From: Rhineura floridana | Lineage: Eukaryota > Chordata > Lepidosauria > Squamata > Rhineuridae | Length of the DNA stretch: 64,000 nucleotides | Direction: 5' to 3' | NCBI RefSeq assembly: GCF_030035675.1 | Contig: NC_084480.1 | Location: 134,304,738 to 134,368,737 of the forward strand | Shown: positions 52,241 to 63,135 of the stretch, piece by piece | Numbering within the stretch: position 1 is the first letter of the stretch | Layout of the letters: each line of letters starts with the position of its first letter | Program-made: the position numbers and the translations under genes | Notes under the pieces: generated by a model | What the model was told of the DNA's origin: nothing | The model's database searches: none | The model's input: the letters and a program-made list of their open reading frames with translations, nothing else

Positions 52241-54436
52241 TTATCTATTGATATAATTCTGGAGATACCTCGGTCCTCCCCTTGAATGTGCAGATTCTAT
52301 GTGATGCAATTTGTGCCTCCTCTTCCCACCAAGTTTATCATAAGTCCCTCTCTCCTGTCCCACTACAGCAAATCTACCTCTAGGTCTTCCTGTGCTTTTG
52401 CATCTCTCTGAACAATGGTACCAGCCTTTTGTCAGACTTTCCTGATTGATTGAGATTTTATGTTCTGGGGGAAAATATGATCTCTCTCTGGAGCTAGCCA
52501 AGAAGGTTGGACTGTAAACTCTGGTTGGTTCACCCTTACCGCACAACGGATCTTCATACCTGTATCTCTCACAGTCTTGCCTATAGTAAAGATATCTCCA
52601 GCCTGGTTCACTGGAAACCCTGTTTCTTAAATAATCATAGTCTTTGCTCCTTAGTTTTCTGAAATGATTTGCATTCTGAGACTTGGGCTTGTTCATCTCT
52701 CTTGCCACAAGGTTCTCATTTCTGAATGGCAGAGTGTTCTTGCGTAATAAGCTCACATGTCTAGATTTTGGCTTTCTTTGTTCTTTCTTAAGTCTCCTGT
52801 CCCTGGAATAGTTTGCATGATGCCTTCCTTCATGCTGATGCCTTGCTTGACCTCTTCCTCCATGTCTTCCTTTGCAGGAAGAATATCCTTCTTCAAAACT
52901 GTATTCTATACCTCTCGACATGCTCTTTTTAAAGACACCCTTTCTGCCTGGAGATAATGTTGTGTGCCTTTCAGAAGACGAGCTCCTCCGGTGACTTGTG
53001 GGGAAATCAGGTTCTTGCCATTTGGTAGTTTCTTCTTTTGTGGAGTTGTGCATGGTCGCCATGTCAGCAACTTCACTGTGATTAAAACGAAATGCACTGT
53101 AATCCCCAGATCCTAATACACTTGGGGAATTCCTAACTGAATTTGAGTTGCGAGTCTGAACAGGATGCAATTCCCGCTTGCCATCATTTTCCTTCTTGCA
53201 TCGAAGTAACCGGGGATGAGAGAGTGATCCAACTGGTTGTGTTTTTTTATCTAGTTGTACCATATCCAGCTTGTTTTTCATAAAGTTGTCTGGCGTGTGT
53301 CTTCCTTTTTCAGTATCACTATTGGACAAGTCTTCCAAATTATGCCCTTCGTTCTTAGTGTTGCCTGTACTATCTGCTGCAGTGAACACATCAGTTGGAT
53401 CCTTCTGTGAAGTAGAGTGCAAGCATCCCATATTTCCGGTGTCTAAATTTCTATCGGCTTGGGATGTCTGATCATTATCAGGAAGTTGGGAGGGCTCATC
53501 ACCTGAAGATGCAGGAAAAGCAGAAGAATTGGAATCTTGCCTCATGAGAGCAGGACACACATATGAGGCGTTCCAGTCATACTTCTTCAAATTGAAGGGA
53601 GACTGCACAAAACTGATGAACTCATGCAAGAAGTGAGCGCTGAAGTGGCGCAAGTGGGGCCATAACAGAACCTCAAACTCCTTGCTCTGCAGGTCATGCT
53701 GAGTCATATTATTGAGGATGAAGTTCTGTAAGGTATGAATCAGCGGTCTCTGATTACCACACAAGACTTTTAATTCTCGTTTCAACCATGGGATCAATCG
53801 GTCAAAGCAAGTAGGATTTCTGCTGAAAAATTCTGCTGAAGCAATTTGGTTGAAATCTGGATTTTGAGCATTTTGGACATGGATTCCAGCATGGTATAGA
53901 CCCCTCCTGAACTGAATTACAGCTTGGGCTTTAAATTTCCCAAGACTGATTACTTCTACATTAGCAGGGCTCTTTGTTACTGCAAACTGTCTCATGAGCT
54001 GATAAACATCCTTCTCTCTTTGAGATAGTGTTCCCTTAATTTCATCAAACAGTATGCCATTGTCAGGTGGTGATGCAAGTCTTTCAGTAGAAACTGTTGT
54101 GTGGCCATCCCTGCTTCCATAGTGAGAAAAGCAGTCACCATTCGAAGGCAGGACATACTCACAAAATGTACCTTTTGTGCTTACGGTGTGGAAGAATGAA
54201 TGGAAATGCTGCTTACACAGTGGGCATATCACTTTCTTTCTGGACCACTTCTGGATACAGTCAAAGCAGAACCTGTGATTACAAGGGTTCAAGTAAGTTG
54301 TATCTTGGATTCTTTCCAAGCAGATGGCACATTTTGAGTTGTTGGCTGTATCTGTTGGCATTGTCTTAACTAAAGAGCCTCTACTTGAGGATCTCAAGCC
54401 GGTCCTTGGTTTAAATTCCTTATGCCGGGGTCTCAT
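52241..54436 (-). CDS. TOPORSL: TOPORS-like RING-finger E3 ligase, 731 aa
   Basis: Intact single-exon reading frame. A C3HC4 RING finger covers residues 36-75: C36, C39, C52, H54, C57, C60, C71, C74, with CPLCKQHFHSFFHTV, very like TOPORS. A TOPORS-specific region covers about 122-297: PPDNGILFDEI, AEFFSRNPTCFDRLIPWLKR, HEFISFVQSPFN, then YDWNASYVCPA. Residues 300-480 are Ser/Asp/Asn-rich. Residues 484-731 are basic with Ser/Arg, ending in GGKRRHKLHHIE, which matches TOPORS shortly before its last 200-odd residues. Human TOPORS is about 1045 aa, so this protein is short at the C-terminus and poorer in RS dipeptides. TOPORS is a nuclear E3 for ubiquitin and SUMO that binds TOP1 and p53; the same activity here is inferred from the complete RING. 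The start at 54436 is preceded by a 3' splice site, so a 5' exon probably lies above 54450. I consider a TOPORS paralog likelier than TOPORS itself; the symbol is tentative. Confidence 0.88.
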   Translation of the reverse strand: MRPRHKEFKPRTGLRSSSRGSLVKTMPTDTANNSKCAICLERIQDTTYLNPCNHRFCFDCIQKWSRKKVICPLCKQHFHSFFHTVSTKGTFCEYVLPSNGDCFSHYGSRDGHTTVSTERLASPPDNGILFDEIKGTLSQREKDVYQLMRQFAVTKSPANVEVISLGKFKAQAVIQFRRGLYHAGIHVQNAQNPDFNQIASAEFFSRNPTCFDRLIPWLKRELKVLCGNQRPLIHTLQNFILNNMTQHDLQSKEFEVLLWPHLRHFSAHFLHEFISFVQSPFNLKKYDWNASYVCPALMRQDSNSSAFPASSGDEPSQLPDNDQTSQADRNLDTGNMGCLHSTSQKDPTDVFTAADSTGNTKNEGHNLEDLSNSDTEKGRHTPDNFMKNKLDMVQLDKKTQPVGSLSHPRLLRCKKENDGKRELHPVQTRNSNSVRNSPSVLGSGDYSAFRFNHSEVADMATMHNSTKEETTKWQEPDFPTSHRRSSSSERHTTLSPGRKGVFKKSMSRGIEYSFEEGYSSCKGRHGGRGQARHQHEGRHHANYSRDRRLKKEQRKPKSRHVSLLRKNTLPFRNENLVAREMNKPKSQNANHFRKLRSKDYDYLRNRVSSEPGWRYLYYRQDCERYRYEDPLCGKGEPTRVYSPTFLASSRERSYFPPEHKISINQESLTKGWYHCSERCKSTGRPRGRFAVVGQERGTYDKLGGKRRHKLHHIESAHSRGGPRYLQNYINR

Positions 54437-54450
54437 GATCTGAAAAAAAG
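54437..54450 (-). promoter_or_regulatory. 3' splice site just before the TOPORS-like start codon
   Basis: On the minus strand the sequence reads gctttttttcag, then atc and ATG. The AG (54441-54440) follows an eight-base pyrimidine run, and the start codon lies three bases into the exon. This argues for a spliced gene with the whole coding region in its last exon, as in TOPORS where most coding sequence is in one large last exon, and against a processed retrocopy. Confidence 0.7.
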
Positions 54451-54750
54451 CACACAGAACACTTAGCTTAGCCAGCAGAACACATTCTTCCCCTTGTACA
54501 ATAGCAGCAATACATTTGTTCCATAATATGGTTGGAACCTGGATTTAAGGATAACCTGGGCTAGATCAATAAAATGATTAAAAAGGTGAATAATTAATTG
54601 TATTTATTTATAAAAATATTTATATTCCACCTACTACAATAGGTTTTGAGGTGGTGTATAGAAATACATTAAAAACAATGAAATCATAATACGAATAAAT
54701 AAAGTGCAGCTGAAAAGCCAAGTAGGGACCAAATTAAAGCCAAGTAGACC
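54451..54750. other. Probable intron of the TOPORS-like gene; reversed LINE tail
   Basis: Contains at 54598-54700 an AT-rich piece (gtatttatttataaaaatat, atattccacctactacaata) that looks like a reversed L2-type tail. Upstream exon not identified. Confidence 0.4.
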
Positions 54751-56110
54751 ATTTCTGGAACAGGATACCTTAGCTATGTTAGTCCAGGCACTGGCAACCT
54801 CCCAGCTGGATTTCTGCAATGTGCTCTATTTGGGGCTTCCCTTAAGGTTGGTCCAGAAGCTGCAGCTAGTGCAGAATGCCACAACAAGGCTGTTGAAGGG
54901 GGTGCCCTATTGAAAGCATATAACACCTGTGCTGGAAGAGCTGCACTGGCTGCCAGTATGCTACCAGACTACGTTTAAGGTCTTGAACAACTTGGAACCA
55001 GATTACCTCCGGGAATGCCTTACCTTTCATACTCCTGAGTGGTCCCTTTGAACATTGGGAGAGACAGTGTTAGTGATGCCCTACACTCCCAAGGTTCATT
55101 TTATGTCTATGTAGATATTGGACTTTTAGGACTCAACTACATGGTGGTTTAGTGTGTGTTTGGTGCCACTCGCGTCTCCTTTTAATTTGCATGGCTCACA
55201 TGACAATAGCAGCAAACAGAAGCTATCACAAAGTTTCCCCCCTGTAAATCCGTACTAAACCAATCCTCTGATAATACAAAACGGGAAGGGGAAAAGTCTT
55301 CAATCCATACCTCTACTGCTTGCAGACACTTTGTTCCAATGCTTTTAGGTGGGTGTGTTAATCATTCCCCTCTCCAAGCCCTCTCTCTCCTCCTCCCTTC
55401 ATTCATTTTATTTTCTGTAGGCTGAAAAGCAACTTCCGGCTGCTCTCCCCATTCTGGTAGTATTGTTTATGTTGCTGCAAATGGTGCCTTATTTTTCTTT
55501 TTCCCCTAACATATGCGCAAAAGCATAACACTACACAAACAAAGATTTGTGTTTCAGCTGTATTATACCAGTTAAAAATACAAATAACCACACTTCCAGG
55601 CTGTTGTTTTTTAAAATGAAACTTACAGGTTGAACAAGCTAAGCATGCTGGGTTGCCAGGTAACCAGAGGGAGGGAAAATGTTAAATTAAAAGGTGAGCT
55701 CTTTAGGAAACTGTGTGATTGACCCTTCCCCAGAGTCAGTAGAAAACACCATGTTTGCAGCTGGCATTGAGCCCTTACTGGGATGATGCAAATAAAAAAG
55801 GAGGTAAAAACAGCGTCTTTAGTATGAAGTAATTCTCCCATGTGGATAAGCCCTTAGTATGGTTGCACTTGGCCTTTGGAATGTGCTGCCAATGAACATC
55901 AGGCAAGCACCTTCAGCACTGGCATTTGGGCACTTGCTTAAAGCTCATCGGTTCACCTGGGCTTTCCTAAGAGGTGATGCAGCTATATTGTTGCATTAAA
56001 CTGATTTGCTGATTTGTGATGTATTTTGTATTTGGTTTATTAATGTAATGTTATTGTTGATTTTATGCCATTTACTACTATGATATTTTCCCCTGAAAGT
56101 TGGTAGTATA
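54750..56110 (+). mobile_element. L2 LINE fragment, old, split by a Harbinger-like MITE
   Basis: The left part translates in pieces to QALATSQLDFCNVLYLGLPL and VQKLQLVQNATTRLLKGVPY (54704-54913 frame), then gagctgcactggctgccagt. After the MITE the L2 resumes with ggcctttggaatgtgctgcc and tcatcggttcacctgggctt. Frames are broken. It is far more diverged than the L2 at 43867. Confidence 0.8.
55129..55863. mobile_element. Harbinger-like MITE, 735 bp, TTA target duplication
   Basis: Ends ggactcaactacatggtggt and cccatgtggataagccc, flanked by TTA at 55126-55128 and 55864-55866, the TWA duplication typical of PIF/Harbinger. The interior matches the element at 14983-15810. No transposase is seen. 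Inserted in the old L2. Confidence 0.82.
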
Positions 56111-57507
56111 GACATTTTTCATTGTTACCTTTGCTAACAACCACACTGGAATTAAACACCAGAAAAGACCTGGGTACAGAAAGGTGCTGAAATATGATCC
56201 GTGTTGGTGCTTGTTGGAGATCAGAGGGGAAGTGTTGTTGTTTTCTATAAAAAATGTATATGTTTTAATTAGGGGTGCTCCAATCTAGATGGGGGTACAG
56301 GGTTATACTCCCACAAGTGTATTCCTAGCTGGAGGAGGAACTGCTGGGAAACTTTGGCATGTGTAGTTCCACTCTCTGATTGAGCAGTCAGCACTGCACA
56401 CAGGGACGTTGTCTAACCCCCCCCAAAAAACAAATTCCAGCAAGTTCAGGAGGGAGAGCAAAGGGGTAGACTGAGTTCCCTCCAAACTTCCTTCCCTGCA
56501 AACAACTGGTTGACTAGAGCCTAGAGTTTAGCTTTTTAAAAAAAACAAAAAAACAGGCTGTTCAAGGATATTTGATGTGAAATCTACACACATAGATCAA
56601 TTTTGAAATTCAGAACTCACCACTATGAAATGTTTATGAATAGCATATATTCATCTTTCAAATAAAAATAATTAATAGAAAATTCCATATAAAATCAAAA
56701 AGTGCTTTCTTTTTTAGAAAATGGTTTGAGATTCCAAGTTTTAGAAGGAACCAAAATCTAATTTAAATATCACAGTTTTTATCATAATCATCATTACCCT
56801 CATCATCATCAATTGATGTGCACTGTCATAATTTCCTTCACCTCTGTAATTGTTCTTTGGGATTCTGTTGCATTAGCATGAATTTTAAATCATCTTTGGC
56901 ATCCACTGAAGGGCCATGCCACTAACTAAGATGAGCTAGTGTACTAAATCAGGTAAAATGACTCACACACCCAAATACAAAATTTTGCATATACTTTAAA
57001 CCCCCAAAATAGGAGAATGATCAAGCTAGGGGTCCCTCCAGAGTCCAGACTGGTGTTTTATTTTTGGTGTATCCTGCAACATGTTCTTGACACAATAGTG
57101 GTGCATTAGTGGTGGATTTATTCTGCTTTAGTTTGTTCTGCAATGCTGCCCCAGTGCTAACACATTATTGCTGTCCAGAGGGGCTGTAGTGCAATAAAAG
57201 TGGAACAAAACTAAACAAGAACATTTTTGGCATGAAAAGTTAAGGGATTTGAGCAGGACGTTACAGGATATGCACTGACTGGAAATGAAGCAGTACAACT
57301 GTCTCAAAACGTTTGCAGGCCAAACAGTATTGAAAGTGGGATTACATGTGACTGCCCCATCATATTGTGAGCACAAATAATAATGAACGTGCAATAAAAA
57401 GGATGCCTGGACTAGAGTGGTCCTCTAATAGTAAAAACTGACCATGTTAAAATTTCAATGTTTTTTTTTTTTTTTAAGTGATGAATCGGCCTTTTGGAAT
57501 GCATGGG
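56111..57507. other. No gene recognised
   Basis: AT-rich sequence with few recognisable repeats. A T14 run is at about 57463-57476. The region 56560-56950 is repeat-free by eye. No coding motif. Confidence 0.35.
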
Positions 57508-57748
57508 CTGTATTCAACTAAATCCTTGCACTAGCAGAAGGATTTCATTTAGTGCAAAAGGATTTCTCCCCTCCTCCCTATGCATGCCCCATATCATCTC
57601 TGAATCTGCTCAAGAGGGTTGGGGGAACCCCCAGAACATATTTGGGGTATGTGTGTGGGGAGGACAGTGGAAGAACTTTCTGTTGCTCAAGGAAAAATCT
57701 TTGTGCTGATGGAACGTTTGACTTAGTGCTACTCTGAATACAACCCCT
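57508..57748. mobile_element. Palindromic MITE, ggttgtatccaa family
   Basis: Ends gggctgtattcaactaaatc and gctactctgaatacaacccc. Arms tccctatgcatgccccat and gtatgtgtgtggggagga, and acatatttgggg with its partner, are reverse complements in outline. Confidence 0.72.
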
Positions 57749-58269
57749 TATGTTAACAATTCTAAAAACAGATTTACCAGTGCTGTATCTAGTGTTTGTC
57801 TTACTCAGTGTGGATACATTGAACATTAATTTAATGTTAGTCATCATGTCCATTAATAGCTTAGGTCCATAGATTTCAATGAGTCTGCTCCAAGTATAAT
57901 TTAGTTGCATACAGACCCAGGAACTTTTGTGGGAACTTACTTCTAAGTAAACTGTGTTTAGCATTGGGTCCAAAGTTTAGCATAGGAAGGAATAAATCCT
58001 TGACATTAACCCAGACATGAATCTGTGCTTTGGTAGGAGGGATTTGTAGGCTAGAAAAATGACAGCCCCCTCCATTTGGTAATGTCTAGTTCGGCTTACT
58101 TGATGTCATTAGACTGAGCATTTTCATCCCATTCTACAGCTTTGATTGTCACTGGTGAAGTAATACATAGCATAATGAAGTTAAGACACAAAGTAAGTTG
58201 GGGAAAACGTAGCATGGAGCTGCTGGTTTTGGTGTCATCCCTTTTTATATTATTGTTTTTATTATTATA
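57749..58269. other. No gene recognised
   Basis: Contains at about 57850-57975 a diverged palindromic short repeat (gggaacttacttctaagtaa, actgtgtttagcattgggtc). No coding support. Confidence 0.35.
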
Positions 58270-58440
58270 CGGTTATATCATTCCATCAGCACTGTTTGGG
58301 GGGTTCTCCCAACCCTCTGAAACAGATATGGAGAAGGGACAAGGGGGTGCCTTGGGGGAAGAGAGAGGAGAAGTCTCATTGTGCTAATGGGAATCCTTGC
58401 GCTGGTTTCCGCTACCACACATTAGTTGAATATGGCCTAA
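58270..58440. mobile_element. MITE half, ggttgtatccaa family
   Basis: tttggggggttctcccaacc, agagaggagaagtctcattg, gggaatccttgcgctggttt and the end tagttgaatatggcc. The left half is missing. Confidence 0.55.
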
Positions 58441-59284
58441 CAATAGTAGTTCCTCTCAGGGCTAGCCCTATATATTTTGGGGTAGGAGCACAGAGTAGAC
58501 CACATAGCATACACAGCTCTGTCCTCCATCTTGCTGCTACTCCCCGTCCCCATCTCCTAGCATCTGCTGCCTGAGGTGACTGCTTCATTCTACCCAGTGG
58601 TAAGGCAGCTCCCCACTTCTCCAGCCAACATGGCCAAGCTCAGGGATGGTGGGAGTTGTAGTCCACCCAATTCTGTAGGGGATTCAGTGGAGGAAAGCTG
58701 CTTTGCGCTAAGCAAGTAGAAGTTGTACTTCTTCCCCTCCCCTCTATCCCTGCTTCAACACCCCTGCCTTCCACCCCACCCCCACAATCACCCATCCAGA
58801 GCTCACTTTTGCTCGCCTCTGCCAAGTTACTGCTTCAAAATAGAGTATTGGTTTCAGCTGATGGTTGTCTTTCCCATAGAGACAAAATTCAAGGTGAGTA
58901 AACAGAACCATCCCGATGTTCTAGCTGTGACCTCACTATGCAGACACAAAAGAGTCCTTGTTTTGTTGCATGATCCTTCCCCCCCCCTTTCAATTCCTCA
59001 CGTTGTGGGGAACCTTTTTCTGACACAATACCTTGTATACTTTAACAGGCATTTATAAAGGCTCTGGTGTGTTTATATGTGCTCACAACCAGTTATAGAA
59101 AACACACTGATTCCGAGGTGTGTGTGTGTGTGACCAATAGCATTCTGGAGTTCTAGCGTTAAATCGCTGCTCTTCCGCATACTGTAGCTCTTTGTAACTG
59201 TCAAACAGAGCATACCGTTTGTCAGCTAACATTCTTCTGAGTAATTATAAAGACTTCATTTTTGTTCTTTGCCCTAAAAGAGCA
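58441..59284. other. No gene recognised; MITE scrap
   Basis: At 58618-58668 a fragment with gggatggtgggagttgtagt belongs to the cagggatggggaacc family. The rest is unassigned. Confidence 0.35.
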
Positions 59285-59465
59285 TTCATGCACTTCATAA
59301 TGGCGCTTCCATGTTCAGAGGCAGTACACCTTTGAACAAGTATTGACCACAGGCAACCGGGGAAGGTTGTTTTTCTTCATGCTTTGCTTGTGAGCAGCAT
59401 CTGCCTGGCCTCTGTGAAATGAGAAAGTTGGTCTAGATGGATTTTTTGTTTAATCCAGATATGCA
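59285..59465 (+). mobile_element. CR1 LINE 3' end fragment
   Basis: cttccatgttcagaggcagt, acacctttgaacaagtattg, tgcttgtgagcagcatctgc and gttggtctagatggattttt follow the order of the CR1 3' untranslated region. Diverged. Confidence 0.6.
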
Positions 59466-59586
59466 GTTCTTAATGTACTGAACCACTAGAATTGTTCTTA
59501 AAGCAAAGGATTATATGCAGTTCTTGATTGTTCGTATCTGTTAAACTGTTCGCAGGCAGAGCAATTCAAAACCCTAATCCACTCTA

Positions 59587-59785
59587 GGAACCTAAGAAGT
59601 TGTCTTTTAGTGTGTCAGACCATTGGTCCTTGCAGCTCAGTGTTGCCTACACTGACTGGCAGTGGCTCTCCAGGGTTTCAAGCAGGGGTCTCTCCCAGAC
59701 CTACCTGGAGATGCCAGGGATTGAACCTGGGGCTTTCTGCATGCAAGGAAGATGCTCAGCCACTGAGCTATGGTCCTTCCAGCCA
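59587..59785 (-). mobile_element. tRNA-Ala-like SINE with CR1-type tail
   Basis: The plus strand shows gtcagaccattggtccttgc, actgactggcagtggctctc, gccagggattgaacctgggg and gatgctcagccactgagcta, the reverse complement of body and tRNA-like head. Second full-length-like copy of the 37410-37607 family. Confidence 0.78.
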
Positions 59786-61689
59786 TGCTGGGGTGAGGGG
59801 TGGATGGAATGCAGGTGTCCTTTGCACAACCCTGCACAATTCTACTGGCCTTTGCCAGTGGGGAAGCCAAACGGCAGTGAGAAACTACTGGTGGCCATGC
59901 CACTTCATGAAGCCCTGGGGCTACCGCAAGGATTGCAATTTATTATGGACAATAATTGTGCTGCCAGTGCTGAAGTCTAATCAGGCACTAACACAGTTTG
60001 TTTCACCACTCTGGAAGAAAACTGTGCACTGTTATTGTTCTGTCAAAATGTTTGCTATTGTTACATGAGATAAAAATGAATGAAAATGCAAGCAACTCAT
60101 GCTGTGTTCCAGGAGGACAGACTGGCTACATGCCTTGAAGCTGGGGTTCCTTGGAAACCTTATTAGTAATGGCATAACAAAGCTAATTCTTTTGGCATGG
60201 GAATGGAAGACTAATGTTCTTCCAAACCCCTACTGCTTAAAGCACATCTAGTATGTAGCTAATATGAGGAAAGCATTAATGTAAATATCTGTTGTATCAC
60301 CCTGAGTTGTTATGGCTGGGGCTGATGGGAGTTGCGGTACAGCGACATCTGGAAGGCACCACATTTGCTACTGTCATCGGCAGAGGTAGCCGTCCTGCAC
60401 AATAGGGGGCATGAGTACCCAATGAAATTGGTGGGCGTTAAACAGCTTCACTGTGAGCAGGATTGCAGTCATAGCTATTGGGGCCCCTGATTATCTGACC
60501 TTTAGCGTGGCAGCTTCTGACTCCACCCCATGCCATGCAACAATGTTCAGTAGTGGACAACATGGTGGCCAGCCAGCCTCCCGTGACAGCTGAGTCACTT
60601 ACCCGGAGGGTGCGGGGACGGGTGGGGAGGTCAGTGCTGTAGAAAACGTATGGGTGGAGCCAATCCAACATTCATGCCAGTGCATTTGCACCACACTGAC
60701 CTTCTCACTGCCTTGCCCCTCCCTTCTTCTTCCTGGTAAGCAGTAGCATCTCAGCTGTCAGGAGTTCAGCTGAGCACCACCATGCCATCTGCTACTGCGA
60801 ATGCTAGAAGTCTGAGATCATATGTGAACAGTCTACATTGTATTGTAGCTCCTGTCTATCCCCATGTTGCTTCAATCCCCAGGAAAGGTGATGCTGATGT
60901 GGGAAAACGCTGTGACATGGGCGCCTCCCATTTGATCTTAGCCTTCCAGTGTTACAGGATAGCATGGGAAAGAAGCCAGCCTCCAGTAACGTTCATCTGA
61001 CTTATATTGGGAGGCTATCTTGAAAGCAAGTGGCAGTCTTTTGCTCCTAGGTCTGAAAACTCCAAAGCTTGTCACTGGGTTTAACCAAACTGGACACCCT
61101 GTTTGTATTTGGTGAAAGTGATTGCTGCTTTAACGTGCTGACTCTCAGAGACAAGCAAAATTCTTTCCAAATGTGCCTTCAATCGACTATTCCTGCTTCA
61201 GCTATGATGGATGTTCCTGATCCACCTGATTTCACTTGTAATAAATAAGTCTAACAAATGCAGCCATCCAACTAAATTTCAAAGCTGCCATCTTTATTTG
61301 GGAGCAGTCCTTGTAACTCTAATGAATAATGATGCTTGAGGTATGCAAATATTATTTCTCCCTAAAATGATATTTCTGGATTTTGGTTGCAATGTAGGTC
61401 AAAGTGACCCACTTTGGTGGCAAAAAATAAGTTAAAGCATAGATTTCAGGCATAACTTGCAAATCACTTGCCTCTATCACTGCTCTAATGCTAAAGTTAT
61501 TTTTTTGAATATTTCCTTTTTGACCAATCATTGGATGGATGAGGGTTAAACAAAACTATCCTGAAAAAAAGGGAGGGGGACAAAAATTCTCTGACATTTT
61601 TGAATATGGGTTGCTGCTTACCTTATTTAAGATTATGAGGTAGCCGAGCGTTTTCCATTTTTTCCTTGCTTTTCTAACTGTTTTTTAAA
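59786..61689. other. No gene recognised
   Basis: Includes a MITE scrap at 60308-60362 (ggctggggctgatgggagtt). The segment 60440-60700 has moderately GC-rich sequence that may be an unclassified repeat. Frames in this region carry no known domain. Confidence 0.35.
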
Positions 61690-62045
61690 CAGAACAGACG
61701 CACGAGGCTCTCTATGCAGCTTCCAGCCAGCTGCTCTTCCTGGAATGTCTTGGGCACAACATCACATCATGTCACATTGCATTACTCCAAAGGCATTCCA
61801 GGAAGTGTGGCTGGCAGGGAATGGTGTGAGGGTCTCCTCACAGTTTCCCACCAATCATACTTCCTGGCAACGCCAAATCTTACTCAAGCATGTGACCTCT
61901 AAGCTCCAATCCTTTCATTGGCTTCCCTTCCCAGGTCCACTACAAACTCCTTGTTTTTACCTTTAAAGCTCAGTGTGGCTTTGTTCCATTCTGTTTTTCT
62001 AGCCTACTACCAGTTATACCCAGGCCTATGACCTTAGTTCCTCCA
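61690..62045 (+). mobile_element. Very old LINE fragment (L2-like), tentative
   Basis: tccaatcctttcattggctt, cccttcccaggtccactaca, aactccttgtttttaccttt and aaagctc resemble the HWLP...KLLVFTFKA block of L2-type ORF2. Nothing else is preserved. Confidence 0.35.
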
Positions 62046-62049
62046 GGGC

Positions 62050-62190
62050 CCCACGCCACTTTAAAAAGTCACAGTTTCCCCAAAGAATCCTGGGAAGTGT
62101 AGTTTGTTAAGGGTGCTGAGACTTGTTAGGAGGCTCATATTCCCCTCACAGAGCTACAGTTTCCAGATTGGTTTAACAGTAAATCACTCT
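62050..62190. mobile_element. Palindromic MITE (aagaatcctgggaa family), right part missing
   Basis: ggccccacgccactttaaaa, aagaatcctgggaagtgtag, gggtgctgagacttgttagg and agctacagtttccag. It stops where the hAT end begins at 62194. Confidence 0.65.
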
Positions 62191-62193
62191 TCC

Positions 62194-62780
62194 CAGTAGG
62201 GATACCAGATTTCCAGTTTTCAGCTGGAGACTCTGACATCTGGGGGCCTTCTCCGGTCTCCGGTCACCCCAAAATACCTGGATCTCTGGTTTTCCAGGCT
62301 CCTGCCCAGCCACACATGTGTACTTCACGTATATGCCAAAGGGGAGCCATCCTTGCTCTCTGCTTGCTGGGAAGGGTCTGGGCAGGCTGCTGCCTCACCT
62401 CCCTCCCTCCCACCTGCTTGTTTACATGCTCACTCACTCACTCAGCAACCAGCCGCTGTGGCCACATCCCTTCCTCCCTCTCTGGTCCCACCTTGCCGCC
62501 GGGGACTCCCTCAAACAAGAAACAGTGCACAGCTGCAGCAGCAGGCGGAAGATCACCTGGGCAGCATGCATGCAGGCAGGTGGCTGTGCCATACAGGGCT
62601 CACCCTGGGCAGCAGCAGCAGCAGGGCTGGAGGGTGGCAGCAGGCCATGCAGCCAGGGGGCGGTGGTGGCGGCCAGGTGACTGACAGGATGCGGCTGGGG
62701 CTGGGCACGGGCAGGTGGCATCCCCCCTGCTCGCAAGCTGCTCTGCATTTGCAGCCTCTCGCTTTGCCTCACCTACGCCT
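62194..62780. mobile_element. hAT element end, same family as 3406-5855, diverged
   Basis: Begins tagggataccagatttccag and continues with gctggagactctgacatctg and ggccttctccggtctccggt. The reverse complement of the 3406-5855 right end reads tagggttgccaggtctccga, then gccggagtctc, so both share order and words. The following 400 bases are GC-rich with long open frames in several registers, which I take as composition. The other end is not found. Confidence 0.55.
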
Positions 62781-62784
62781 GCTA

Positions 62785-62816
<32 letters not shown>
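62785..62816 (+). repeat. (GAAA)n microsatellite, about 8 units
   Basis: Uninterrupted tetranucleotide run. Confidence 0.95.
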
Positions 62817-63135
62817 CCAGCAAAAGAGCTGAGAATCAGAGTTTAAGTCTGGCTTGGTTTGCTTTACAACCGATTAATTTAAAACAATTATATGGACTAA
62901 GCCTGCAATCCTTGCTTTGGCTCATTTAAACTACTCATTTAAACTTATTTGTACAGTTGATGTCGCATCTGTTTTGGCACTCAGATCACTGTTAAGTTAC
63001 CTAAAATATACTGTGTTTATTTTCATTTGTGTATGCAATTTGCATTTTGGGAAAAATGTGTTTCAGGTCTTTGTAGACACTCAAAAAGCTGGCTTTACCC
63101 TTACTACTGAAGCACTATTGGCATGAACCTGGATT
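62817..63135. other. No gene recognised
   Basis: Short intergenic stretch, nothing identifiable. Confidence 0.35.

Noticed and set aside
52757-52957. Plus-strand frames across the TOPORS-like gene
   Set aside because: Antisense shadows of the 731-codon gene.
59600-60068. Two overlapping frames of 126 and 152 codons
   Set aside because: Their first halves translate the CR1-tailed SINE at 59587-59785 and the rest has no motif.
62316-62832. Frames of 120-159 codons with Gln/Ala/His-rich protein
   Set aside because: Open in three registers at once and reversed as well. GC-rich composition within a probable hAT fragment explains them.
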